From JBAUHN01 sp049680295 (GTDB taxonomy: Bacteria > Pseudomonadota > Alphaproteobacteria > Rhodobacterales > Rhodobacteraceae), in the NCBI GenBank assembly GCA_049680295.1, contig JBAUHN010000292.1, positions 1-6,899 on the forward strand: a stretch of DNA of 6,899 nucleotides. Reading direction: 5' to 3'. The first letter of the stretch is position 1; every line of letters starts with the position of its first letter. The position numbers and the translations under genes are program-made. A model generated the notes under the pieces. The model was not told where the DNA came from and ran no database searches. It saw only the letters and a list, made by a program, of their open reading frames with translations. This document shows positions 1 to 6,595 of this stretch, one piece after another.

Positions 1-863
1 GACCTTTCTTGCGCAAGTTCGGCAATGCGCGATTGTCGTTCCATATCGTTGAGTTCACTGGCGCGGTCTATCTCCTTGCGCCAAGTCGACACTGCCGCAA
101 GCACCGCGCCACCAGCCGACAAGGGCAACAAAGGCGGACATAAAACGCCAGCGATCACACCAAGGCCGACGCCAGTCCCCACACCGTTTTTTAACGCGCT
201 GCCACTGGCATTCAGGCGCATAGTTACCGGTTTTGATATGCTGCTTGATAGAGATTCTGAAACTGTTTTTCGCAGATTGTCCGCCAAAATTGGAACCGAA
301 GCTGCGCGCGTAACCGAATTTGAAACGCCACTTTGAAAGGTGCCGATCAGATCAGGAACCGAAGCCGCACCAGACTTTGCACCATCCCAGATACCCTCAG
401 ATGCGGAGGCGACACCGTCGAAGGCACGGGTGAAAAGCGATGGTTTTACATAAGGGGCTGATGGTGGTTGCGCGTAGTCCGCCAGGACCTCCAACTCGAC
501 TTTAGTATCGGTCAACTTCGATTGTTCAATGCGGCGTCTTGCGGCTTTCGCCAATTCTGCAACCTGGTGGAGGGATGATAAAATCTGATGTGTATCTTCC
601 GGGGTCGTCGATGTCATTTCTTCAATTTCATCCAGCACCGAAATGACGGCAATCATGCTGGGGACGTGAACGGCATGGAATGCCCGGTTTGAACGCCAAG
701 ACTGGGGGTCGTTGCGTAATGCGTTCCCAATATAAATCAGGTCATCCGGAAGGCTCCCGATGGCGCGTTTGAAATTGCGATCCGCTGATGAACGATCTTC
801 GACATGCTTGAAAAGGTGGTCTAAATTTTGTTGTCTTTCGCGTGCGGCAACATCAACGTTCAT
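1..863 (-). CDS. Unrecognised membrane-associated protein, N-terminal part (cut by left window edge)
   Basis: An uninterrupted frame runs from ATG at 863 to the left edge: 287 whole codons, no stop, so the C-terminus is missing. This ATG is the only usual start available, because an in-frame TGA lies at 891-893 with no ATG, GTG or TTG between; a weak purine stretch (AGAAG) sits about 11 bases upstream. I do not recognise the family. Visible parts: a charged, probably helical N-terminal region (residues 1-130, with a basic helix near 100-115); a Pro-rich linker (131-141); a Ser/Ala/Gly-rich amphipathic region (about 145-225) holding two 21-residue repeats that each begin AASVP (166-186 and 187-207); a glycine-zipper-like hydrophobic stretch with a CPP turn (227-259), possibly a membrane hairpin; then a charged, coiled-coil-like tail (261-287). 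Five of 27 leucines are TTA, unlike acnA next to it, which suggests recent acquisition. That this is a real gene is fairly sure; its function is unknown. Confidence 0.75.
   Translation of the reverse strand, partial: MNVDVAARERQQNLDHLFKHVEDRSSADRNFKRAIGSLPDDLIYIGNALRNDPQSWRSNRAFHAVHVPSMIAVISVLDEIEEMTSTTPEDTHQILSSLHQVAELAKAARRRIEQSKLTDTKVELEVLADYAQPPSAPYVKPSLFTRAFDGVASASEGIWDGAKSGAASVPDLIGTFQSGVSNSVTRAASVPILADNLRKTVSESLSSSISKPVTMRLNASGSALKNGVGTGVGLGVIAGVLCPPLLPLSAGGAVLAAVSTWRKEIDRASELNDMERQSRIAELAQER
243..368 (-). repeat. Two tandem 21-residue repeats within the left-edge gene
   Basis: Residues 166-186 and 187-207 of the left-edge protein align without gaps at 9 of 21 positions, both starting AASVP. 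At the DNA level the first 14 bases of the units (plus-strand 355-368 and 292-305) match at 13 of 14 positions and lie exactly 63 bases apart. A third, very degenerate unit may follow at 208-228, sharing the Pro at position 5. The 21-residue period equals three heptads, consistent with an amphipathic helical repeat; that structural reading is inference. Confidence 0.5.
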
Positions 864-1086
864 CGTGGCCCCATCTTCTTTTGCGGGTTTTCATTGTGGG
901 ACACCTTACTTTAGGAATACTTACTTCGAAACATTTTTCGTTTTTACGTAAGAGGTTGGTAACTAATTGCCTAGTGGGGCGGCCACATAAATTCAAAAAA
1001 ACCCACCTAACGCAGTGAAAAAGCTTTGCGGCGACTTGCCCTGGCCAACGGTTGCTTTCAGGGGTGTCCAAACTTCCTATTGCTCG
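864..1086. other. AT-rich intergenic spacer, probably with the left-edge gene's promoter
   Basis: This spacer separates the acnA terminator from the left-edge gene. Positions 901-1020 are about 40 percent GC by hand count, clearly below the surrounding genes. Because the terminator at 1087-1121 should stop acnA transcripts, the left-edge gene needs its own promoter here, but I could not pick -35/-10 boxes with confidence. Short palindromes (TTACGTAA near 944-951 and TTCGAA near 925-930) are present but are too short to call operators. No tRNA, insertion sequence end or convincing small gene was seen. Confidence 0.5.
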
Positions 1087-1121
1087 CAAAAAAGGCCCCG
1101 CGCATCGCTGCCGGGGCCTTG
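1087..1121 (-). terminator. Rho-independent terminator of acnA
   Basis: A perfect 9-bp stem is visible: AAGGCCCCG at 1092-1100 pairs with CGGGGCCTT at 1112-1120 around an 11-base loop. Read on the minus strand, the direction of acnA, the stem is followed by six T (plus-strand A run 1088-1093, overlapping the stem base). It begins about 25 bases after the acnA stop codon. Stem, position and T-tract fit a textbook intrinsic terminator and make read-through into the left-edge gene unlikely. Confidence 0.92.
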
Positions 1122-1143
1122 TTCTTGTCTTTGGGGGCGGCGA

Positions 1144-3831
1144 TCAGGCCGCTTTGGCCAGATTGCGAAGCACGTAGTGCAGCACGCCGCCGTGTTCGAT
1201 GTATTCAATCTCAATCGCGGTATCGATGCGGCATTTCAGGGTGATTTCTTTCACCGTGCCGTCCGCCATGGTGATCGTGCAGGGCACCTCTTGCAGCGGG
1301 GTGATCGTGTCGAGACCCGCGATTGATACGGTTTCATCCCCGGTCAGGCCCAGCGATTTGCGGCTGTCACCACCGGTGAATTCGAACGGGATCACACCCA
1401 TGCCCACCAGATTTGAGCGGTGAATACGCTCGAAACTTTCGGCAATCACGGCCTTGACGCCCAGCAAAGCGGTGCCCTTGGCGGCCCAGTCGCGGCTGGA
1501 ACCTGCGCCATATTGTTCACCGCCAAAGATCACCAGCGGCGTGCCTGCTGCCTGATGCGCCATTGCCGCGTCATAGATCGAGGTCTGGACACCATCGGGG
1601 CCTTTGGTATAACCGCCCTCAACCCCGTCCAGCATTTCGTTCTTGATGCGGATGTTGGCGAATGTGCCGCGCATCATCACCTCGTGGTTGCCCCGGCGCG
1701 ACCCGTAAGAGTTAAATTCGCGCTGTGGCACCTGACGGTCGACCAGATACTGACCGGCGGGTGTGGTGTCTTTGAACGATCCTGCCGGGCTGATGTGGTC
1801 AGTGGTGATCATGTCACCCAAGATCGCCAGCACTGACGCATTGTCGATGTTGCTGATGGTGCCGGGTTCTGCCCCCATGCCTTTGAAATACGGCGGGTTT
1901 TGCACATAGGTGGACGACACCGGCCAGTCATAGACCTTGCTGTCGGTGGTGCTGACGCCCTGCCATTTGTCGTCGCCTTTGAAGACGTCAGCGTATTTGG
2001 TCAGGAACGCCTCGCGCGTCACCGTGGCCTCGACAAGTTCGGCGACTTCCTGACTGCTGGGCCAGATGTCTTTGAGGTAGACGTCATTGCCATCCTTATC
2101 CTGACCAATCGCATCCGTGGCCAGATTGATGTCCAGCGTGCCTGCCAGCGCATAGGCCACAACCAGTGGCGGTGAGGCCAGATAGTTGGCGCGCACGTCC
2201 GGTGAAATTCGGCCTTCAAAGTTGCGGTTGCCGGACAGAACGGCGGTGGCGACCAGATCGCCCTCGGAAATCGCGGCGCTGATTTCCTTTTGCAACGGGC
2301 CAGAGTTACCGATGCAGGTGGTACAGCCATAGCCCACAAGGTTGAACCCGATGGCATCCAGATCATCCTGCAATTCAGCGGCTTCCAGATAGGCAGACAC
2401 CACTTGCGACCCCGGTGCCAGCGAGGTTTTGACCCATGGTTTGCGGTTCAGCCCCAATGCACGGGCTTTGCGCGCCACAAGGCCCGCACCGATCATCACA
2501 TATGGGTTGGAGGTGTTGGTACATGACGTAATCGAGGCGATCACAACCTTGCCCGATTCCATTGTGTAATCTTCGCCCGCGACGGCGACTTCTTTGCCCA
2601 TCGGGCGTTTGAAGGTTTCCTCCATCTCGCGGTGAAAGGCGGTTTTCCCGTCCGTCAGCGCCACAAAATCCTGTGGCCGTTTCGGGCCGGATATCGCCGG
2701 AACAATCGTGCCCATATCCAGATGCAGCGTGTCGGTATAGACGGGCGCATAATCCGGTCCGCGCCACATGCCATTTTCCTGTGCATAGGCTTTGACTAAG
2801 GCCACGCGATCTTCGTCGCGACCGGTGTTGGTCAGATAGCGCAGGGTTTCGTCGTCAATCGGGAAAAAGCCGCAGGTGGCACCGTATTCCGGCGCCATAT
2901 TGGCAATGGTGGCACGGTCGGCCAGTGGCAGACGGTCCAGACCTTCACCGTAGAATTCGACAAATTTGCTGACCACACCTTTTTCGCGCAGCATCTCGAC
3001 GACTTTCAGCACCAGATCGGTGCCGGTGGTGCCTTCCATCATCGTGCCCGTCAGTTCAAAGCCGACAACTTCGGGGATCAACATGGATATCGGCTGGCCG
3101 AGCATTGCGGCCTCGGCCTCAATCCCGCCAACGCCCCAGCCCAGAACCGCCGCGCCATTGACCATGGTGGTGTGGCTGTCGGTGCCGACCAACGTGTCAG
3201 GATAGGCAACCTCTTGGCCATTCTGGTCGGTGTCTGTCCAGACCGTCTGGCTGAGATATTCAAGGTTCACCTGATGGCAGATGCCGGTGCCGGGGGGCAC
3301 AACGCGAAAGTTGTTAAACGCGCTTTGACCCCATTTCAGGAAGGTGTAGCGTTCCATATTGCGTTCATATTCGCGGTCGACGTTCATCTGAAACGCGCGC
3401 GGGTTGCCAAATTCGTCAATCATCACCGAATGGTCAATCACCAGATCAACCGGGTTCAGCGGGTTAATCTTATCGGCGTCACCGCCCAGATCAATGATCG
3501 CGTCGCGCATGGCGGCCAGATCGACCACGGCCGGAACGCCAGTAAAGTCCTGCAACAAAACGCGGGCAGGGCGGTAGGCAATCTCGCGCGGGTTCTTGCC
3601 GCCTTTGGTGGCCCATTCTGCAAAAGCTTTGATATCATCGGTGGTGACGGTCTTGCCGTCTTCAAACCGCAGCATGTTTTCCAGAACAACCTTCAGGGCG
3701 GCGGGCAGTTTCGAGAAATCGCCCAAACCGGCGGCCTGTGCTGCGGGAATTGAGTAATAGGCGACAGTCTGATTTCCAGCTGTCAGCGTTTTGCGGGTCT
3801 TGGATGTGTCGTGGCCAACTGTAATGGGCAT
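1144..3831 (-). CDS. acnA: Aconitate hydratase A (aconitase, AcnA/IRP1 type)
   Basis: Cytoplasmic TCA-cycle enzyme interconverting citrate and isocitrate through cis-aconitate with a [4Fe-4S] cluster. The 895-residue length is typical of the AcnA/IRP1 branch and the protein looks complete. Cluster ligands are visible as C437 (in SITSCTNTSNP) and C503 and C506 (in GCTTCIGNSGP). Substrate-contact residues appear as R536 and R541 (GNRNFEGR), R699, and S778-R780 (GAGSSRDWAAKG). VGTDSHTTM at 215-223 is another family signature. As I recall human IRP1 numbering, the cysteines and arginines fall at the same positions. The C-terminal swivel domain occupies roughly residues 660-895. The ATG at 3831 has a good Shine-Dalgarno (AAAGGGA, 3839-3845). 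A strong terminator follows the stop, and the gene diverges from the DUF1223 gene, so it is probably monocistronic. Regulation by iron or oxidative stress is plausible for the family, but no known box was identified. Call very sure. Confidence 0.98.
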   Translation of the reverse strand: MPITVGHDTSKTRKTLTAGNQTVAYYSIPAAQAAGLGDFSKLPAALKVVLENMLRFEDGKTVTTDDIKAFAEWATKGGKNPREIAYRPARVLLQDFTGVPAVVDLAAMRDAIIDLGGDADKINPLNPVDLVIDHSVMIDEFGNPRAFQMNVDREYERNMERYTFLKWGQSAFNNFRVVPPGTGICHQVNLEYLSQTVWTDTDQNGQEVAYPDTLVGTDSHTTMVNGAAVLGWGVGGIEAEAAMLGQPISMLIPEVVGFELTGTMMEGTTGTDLVLKVVEMLREKGVVSKFVEFYGEGLDRLPLADRATIANMAPEYGATCGFFPIDDETLRYLTNTGRDEDRVALVKAYAQENGMWRGPDYAPVYTDTLHLDMGTIVPAISGPKRPQDFVALTDGKTAFHREMEETFKRPMGKEVAVAGEDYTMESGKVVIASITSCTNTSNPYVMIGAGLVARKARALGLNRKPWVKTSLAPGSQVVSAYLEAAELQDDLDAIGFNLVGYGCTTCIGNSGPLQKEISAAISEGDLVATAVLSGNRNFEGRISPDVRANYLASPPLVVAYALAGTLDINLATDAIGQDKDGNDVYLKDIWPSSQEVAELVEATVTREAFLTKYADVFKGDDKWQGVSTTDSKVYDWPVSSTYVQNPPYFKGMGAEPGTISNIDNASVLAILGDMITTDHISPAGSFKDTTPAGQYLVDRQVPQREFNSYGSRRGNHEVMMRGTFANIRIKNEMLDGVEGGYTKGPDGVQTSIYDAAMAHQAAGTPLVIFGGEQYGAGSSRDWAAKGTALLGVKAVIAESFERIHRSNLVGMGVIPFEFTGGDSRKSLGLTGDETVSIAGLDTITPLQEVPCTITMADGTVKEITLKCRIDTAIEIEYIEHGGVLHYVLRNLAKAA

Positions 3832-3838
3832 AGAGTAG

Positions 3839-3845
3839 TCCCTTT
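3839..3845 (-). promoter_or_regulatory. Ribosome binding site of acnA
   Basis: On the minus strand AAAGGGA ends 7 bases before the ATG at 3831. It fixes the start at MPITVGHDTS, which also fits the usual N-terminus of the family. Confidence 0.75.
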
Positions 3846-3902
3846 CGGCTATGGGTAAAGTTTGGCGATGTGTTGCGGCTTCAATGCCTTAGGATGACGT
3901 GT

Positions 3903-3927
3903 GATTCAATCGAATACGGATTGATTC
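3903..3927. promoter_or_regulatory. Imperfect inverted repeat upstream of acnA, possible operator
   Basis: Arms GATTCAATC (3903-3911) and GATTGATTC (3919-3927) are complementary at 8 of 9 positions and separated by 7 bases, so arm centres are 16 bases apart. The dyad lies about 72-96 bases before the acnA start, where a dimeric regulator or part of the promoter could sit. I do not recognise it as a known box. Confidence 0.35.
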
Positions 3928-3956
3928 ATGTATTGTATACCGTTGTGTACTGAAAT

Positions 3957-3965
3957 CCCCCCCCC
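3957..3965. repeat. Run of nine C (G9 on the acnA strand) in the divergent promoter region
   Basis: Nine consecutive C residues are read at 3957-3965. The run lies between the tentative -35 (3968-3973) and -10 of acnA on the minus strand, and upstream of the DUF1223 gene on the plus strand. Such runs are prone to slippage and to sequencing length errors. Confidence 0.6.
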
Positions 3966-4069
3966 AAGGTCAACCGCGAAAAAGAAGTTCAAGAAACCTT
4001 GATTGGTTATTACATGATGCGCTTGCTAGATGTCGTTAACACAAGACCAAAACGCAATGGTACTTTCTT

Positions 4070-4765
4070 ATGCATCGACTTATCAAAGCCTGCGCTGCAT
4101 TGTGGCTGTCAGCTCTGCCGCTTAGCGCTGAAAATGCGCCTGTGGTGGTTGAGCTTTTTACCTCGCAGGGATGCTCCAGCTGTCCGCCGGCGGATAAATT
4201 GCTGCATGAACTGGCGGATCGGAGCGACGTGATCGCATTGGCCTTGCACGTGGACTACTGGGATTACATCGGCTGGCAGGATGAATTCGCCGAGCCAGCA
4301 AATGCGGACCGTCAGCGCGCCTACGCCAACCTTGCCGGGCGGCGGTCGATTTATACGCCCGAAATGGTGATCAACGGTCAGACCGACATTGTCGGCGCCC
4401 GTCCGATGCAATTGTCCAAGGCAATCGCCGAACATAAAGCCAGACCCTCAACGGTGAAACTGATGGTTGAGCGTCAGGGCGATGACATTACGATCAAGGC
4501 CATGGCGCTGCGACCCGCCGATGGGCCAATGACCGTGCGCATGCTGCGGTACACGCCGCTTAGCGAAACCCGCATTACGCGTGGCGAAAATTCGGGCCAT
4601 ACCTATCATTATGCCAATGTCACACGCGATTGGCAGGAATTGGCACAGTGGGATGGAACGTCGACGCTAAAACTGACGGCAAACGCGCCCGGGGATGCGC
4701 CCGTTGTGGTGCTTATTCAATCCGCCGGACCCGGTGCGATCCAGGCGGCAGCACAAATTAAGTAG
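4070..4765 (+). CDS. DUF1223 family exported thioredoxin-like protein
   Basis: The protein has 231 residues. An N-terminal signal-like segment (basic MHRLIK, hydrophobic core about 7-18, likely cleavage near ALPLSA at 15-20) suggests export to the periplasm. The mature part opens with a beta-strand and a CxxC motif (VVELFTSQGCSSCPPADKL, C35 and C38), the hallmark of DUF1223. It is followed by HVDYWDYIGW (60-69) and by YTPEMVING (95-103), whose Pro could be the thioredoxin-fold cis-proline. The biochemical role of the family is not established; a thiol-redox function is inference from the CxxC. ATG 4070 is the only usual start after an in-frame TAA at 4037-4039, yet no Shine-Dalgarno is visible before it. 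The gene diverges from acnA and ends 3 bases from the convergent acyltransferase stop. Family call is confident, function is not. Confidence 0.9.
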   Translation: MHRLIKACAALWLSALPLSAENAPVVVELFTSQGCSSCPPADKLLHELADRSDVIALALHVDYWDYIGWQDEFAEPANADRQRAYANLAGRRSIYTPEMVINGQTDIVGARPMQLSKAIAEHKARPSTVKLMVERQGDDITIKAMALRPADGPMTVRMLRYTPLSETRITRGENSGHTYHYANVTRDWQELAQWDGTSTLKLTANAPGDAPVVVLIQSAGPGAIQAAAQIK

Positions 4766-4768
4766 ATC

Positions 4769-5659
4769 TCAGCTTTCGTGGCTGCGCCAGCGCCGGTGCA
4801 CCCAAAACCACTGCGTTGGATCATGGGTGATGCGCGCGCCCAGACTGGCGGTCATTGCCTTGGTCATCGTCAATGCATCGCTGTGTGGAACAGGCGCTTC
4901 CAGTACGGTTTCAAAGCTTAGGCCATCAGGCTGCCGGATGCCGTAAAACGGAATGAGCAACGCATTATAGCGCAAGGCCAGTTCCGCCGCAGACAAAGCA
5001 GTGTTGGCAGGTTGCCCCATAAAATCAATTGCTTGGGCGCCAAATACATGCTGATCAAACAACAGCACCAACTGGCCGCCGCGTTTCAGATGGCGCACAA
5101 ACCCGGCGGTGCCTTTGCGGCCTTGCGGAAAAACCGGACCGCCAAAAGACTGCATTGTCTTGATGTAATGGGCATTGAAATAGGGGTTCGCCATATCGCG
5201 GTAAAGCCCGCCAATGTCGAACCCGCGCGCGGCAAGAGCGGCACGTGTGGCCTCATAGTTTCCATAGTGACCGGTGACCAATATGACCGGTTGTCCGTCA
5301 CGGGCGGCTTTGGTCAACGCGTTCATTCCTGGACCGGAAGGCGTGTTTTGTGCCATTCGGCGCGGGAAATCCTTTTCCGAATAATTCTCGATGAAGGTCC
5401 GCCCGACGTTGTTTAGGCATCTGCGCGCAATTCTGTCCCGCTCAGCCTCAGACATTTGCGGATAAATCAGCGTGAGGTTGGCAATGGCCCGTGATTTATA
5501 GCCGACCAAAGGTCCCAGAATACGTTCAACGAACCCGCCGACAAAGCGGACCCGAAAGGTGTAAGGAAACGCCAAAGCCAAACGGATCAGGCTGACAATT
5601 GCCAGGTTGCTAAAATAGTGTCCGGCACGTCGGGAAATGGGGGCGGGTGGTTTTGACAT
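4769..5659 (-). CDS. LpxL/HtrB-type lipid A (Kdo2-lipid A) acyltransferase family protein
   Basis: Inner-membrane acyltransferase family that adds secondary acyl chains to lipid A from acyl-ACP. Residue numbers here count from the ATG at 5659 (296 aa). A hydrophobic anchor lies at about 18-35. The catalytic HX4E motif is GHYGNYEA (H131, E136). An LLFDQH segment (about 200-204) and the closing WFWVHRRWR (about 284-292) are typical of the family. Length is normal. A TTG start nine bases earlier (5668, 299 aa) is possible, but it has no Shine-Dalgarno, whereas GAGG lies just before the ATG; I chose the ATG. The gene starts about 45 bases after the DMT transporter stop on the same strand, so the two are probably co-transcribed. 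No terminator is visible after the stop, which abuts the convergent DUF1223 gene. Which acyl position or chain it handles, or whether it is instead a broader lysophospholipid acyltransferase, cannot be read from the sequence. Confidence 0.9.
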   Translation of the reverse strand: MSKPPAPISRRAGHYFSNLAIVSLIRLALAFPYTFRVRFVGGFVERILGPLVGYKSRAIANLTLIYPQMSEAERDRIARRCLNNVGRTFIENYSEKDFPRRMAQNTPSGPGMNALTKAARDGQPVILVTGHYGNYEATRAALAARGFDIGGLYRDMANPYFNAHYIKTMQSFGGPVFPQGRKGTAGFVRHLKRGGQLVLLFDQHVFGAQAIDFMGQPANTALSAAELALRYNALLIPFYGIRQPDGLSFETVLEAPVPHSDALTMTKAMTASLGARITHDPTQWFWVHRRWRSHES

Positions 5660-5662
5660 AAG

Positions 5663-5666
5663 CCTC
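5663..5666 (-). promoter_or_regulatory. Weak ribosome binding site deciding the acyltransferase start
   Basis: GAGG on the minus strand ends only 3 bases before ATG 5659, closer than usual. It would lie inside the first two codons if TTG 5668 were used. It favours the ATG but does not settle the question. Confidence 0.35.
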
Positions 5667-5704
5667 AATCGTGCGGGGCGCGCGGGACCAAAAGACAGGG
5701 CGCG

Positions 5705-6595
5705 TCACTGCTGCTGCCGTTCTCGGTGCCAGACATACAACCCCGCCCCGGCAATCACAAGCGCGCCAGCGATGGTCCAGAAACCGGGAATGTCGTTAAA
5801 GATAACAAACCCCCAGAATACCGAAAACACCAGTCCCAGATAGCCAAAAGGTGCCAGCAACCCGGCCTCGGCCTGGCTGAATGCGCGGATCAACAGCAAT
5901 TGCCCCAAGGTGCCAAAACCCGCGATGATGATCATCTGGACTATGGCTGCCATGTCAGGCGTTTCCCACGCAAAGGGCACGGCAATAGACATGATAACCG
6001 CGCCCACAAGGCCTGTATAGAACAGAGATGTCCAAACATCCTCATCCGGGCCCACATGTCTGGTCATTAGCGCATAGGAGGCAAAACATGCGGCAGCCGC
6101 CAGCGGAAATAGCGCTGCGGGCACAAAAGCACTGGTGCCGGGCCGGATGATGATCATTGCACCAAGAACCGCGATAGCAATGGCTATCAATCGACGCCGA
6201 CCCAGTTTTTCGCCCAGAAAAACTGTGGCACCCAAGGTGATCAGAATGGGGTTGATATTCATCACCGCCGAGGCATCCGCCAGGCTGATGCGCGCCAGTC
6301 CTGAGAAAAAGAAAAACGTCGCAGACATCAGCAAAATGGACCGGATGACCTGTAACCCAATGTATCGGCTTTTGACGACCTGCTGCAATCGGGGTGCCAC
6401 CAATATGATAACCAACAGCATTTGCCCCGCGTAGCGTGCCCAAAGCACAGGGATGGTGCCAATCTTGGGGCTGACCGATTTGACGGCGACATCCATCACG
6501 GAAAAGCAAAATACCGCAGCGATGACCAAAAAGATGGCGCCTGTGCTGAGTTTGGCCGTCTGATCTGCGAATAGGGATGCGGGCGGTTGCGTCAT
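5705..6595 (-). CDS. EamA/DMT family transporter (10 TM)
   Basis: Inner-membrane carrier of the drug/metabolite transporter superfamily; 296 residues, the usual size for a two-repeat EamA protein. Ten hydrophobic segments can be placed at about 18-38, 47-68, 82-101, 105-126, 135-151, 156-177, 187-207, 215-236, 247-266 and 270-289. The first EamA repeat closes with the typical FLGEKLGRRRLIAI (126-139) and a following Gly-rich helix ending IIIRPG. The second closes with FNDIPGFWTIAGALVIAGAG (266-285). Substrate cannot be told from sequence; the family covers amino acids, nucleosides, riboflavin, SAM and other metabolites. ATG 6595 is the only start outside the mature part because an in-frame TAA lies four codons upstream; no clear Shine-Dalgarno precedes it. 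It heads a likely operon with the acyltransferase, though a shared task is not evident. Confidence 0.93.
   Translation of the reverse strand: MTQPPASLFADQTAKLSTGAIFLVIAAVFCFSVMDVAVKSVSPKIGTIPVLWARYAGQMLLVIILVAPRLQQVVKSRYIGLQVIRSILLMSATFFFFSGLARISLADASAVMNINPILITLGATVFLGEKLGRRRLIAIAIAVLGAMIIIRPGTSAFVPAALFPLAAAACFASYALMTRHVGPDEDVWTSLFYTGLVGAVIMSIAVPFAWETPDMAAIVQMIIIAGFGTLGQLLLIRAFSQAEAGLLAPFGYLGLVFSVFWGFVIFNDIPGFWTIAGALVIAGAGLYVWHRERQQQ

Larger units (their letters stand above)
3846..4069. promoter_or_regulatory. Divergent promoter region between acnA and the DUF1223 gene
   Basis: Both genes read outward from this stretch, so both promoters should lie here. For acnA a possible -35 TTGACC (minus strand, plus 3968-3973) precedes a poor -10 TACACA with an 18-base spacer; a better-looking TATACA (minus strand, plus 3934-3939) has only G residues at its expected -35. 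No convincing promoter was found for the plus-strand gene. The stretch also holds the dyad at 3903-3927 and the C9 run at 3957-3965, listed separately. The role is inferred from gene orientation; exact boxes are uncertain. Confidence 0.6.

Noticed and set aside
25..336. 103-codon plus-strand frame
   Set aside because: It is antisense to the long open frame on the minus strand and looks like an unnatural low-complexity translation (Ser/Pro/Thr-rich).
853..1089. 78-codon minus-strand open frame between the acnA terminator and the left-edge gene
   Set aside because: It starts with TTG inside the acnA terminator, lies in AT-rich spacer, has no recognisable domain and overlaps the start of the better-supported left-edge gene.
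3172..3753. 193-codon plus-strand frame antisense to acnA
   Set aside because: It lies wholly within the confidently identified acnA and is a typical shadow frame in GC-rich DNA. The other frames inside 1199-3263 were dropped for the same reason.
3999..4232. 77-codon plus-strand frame overlapping the DUF1223 start
   Set aside because: It is out of frame with the DUF1223 gene, whose signal peptide and CxxC motif show the true frame.
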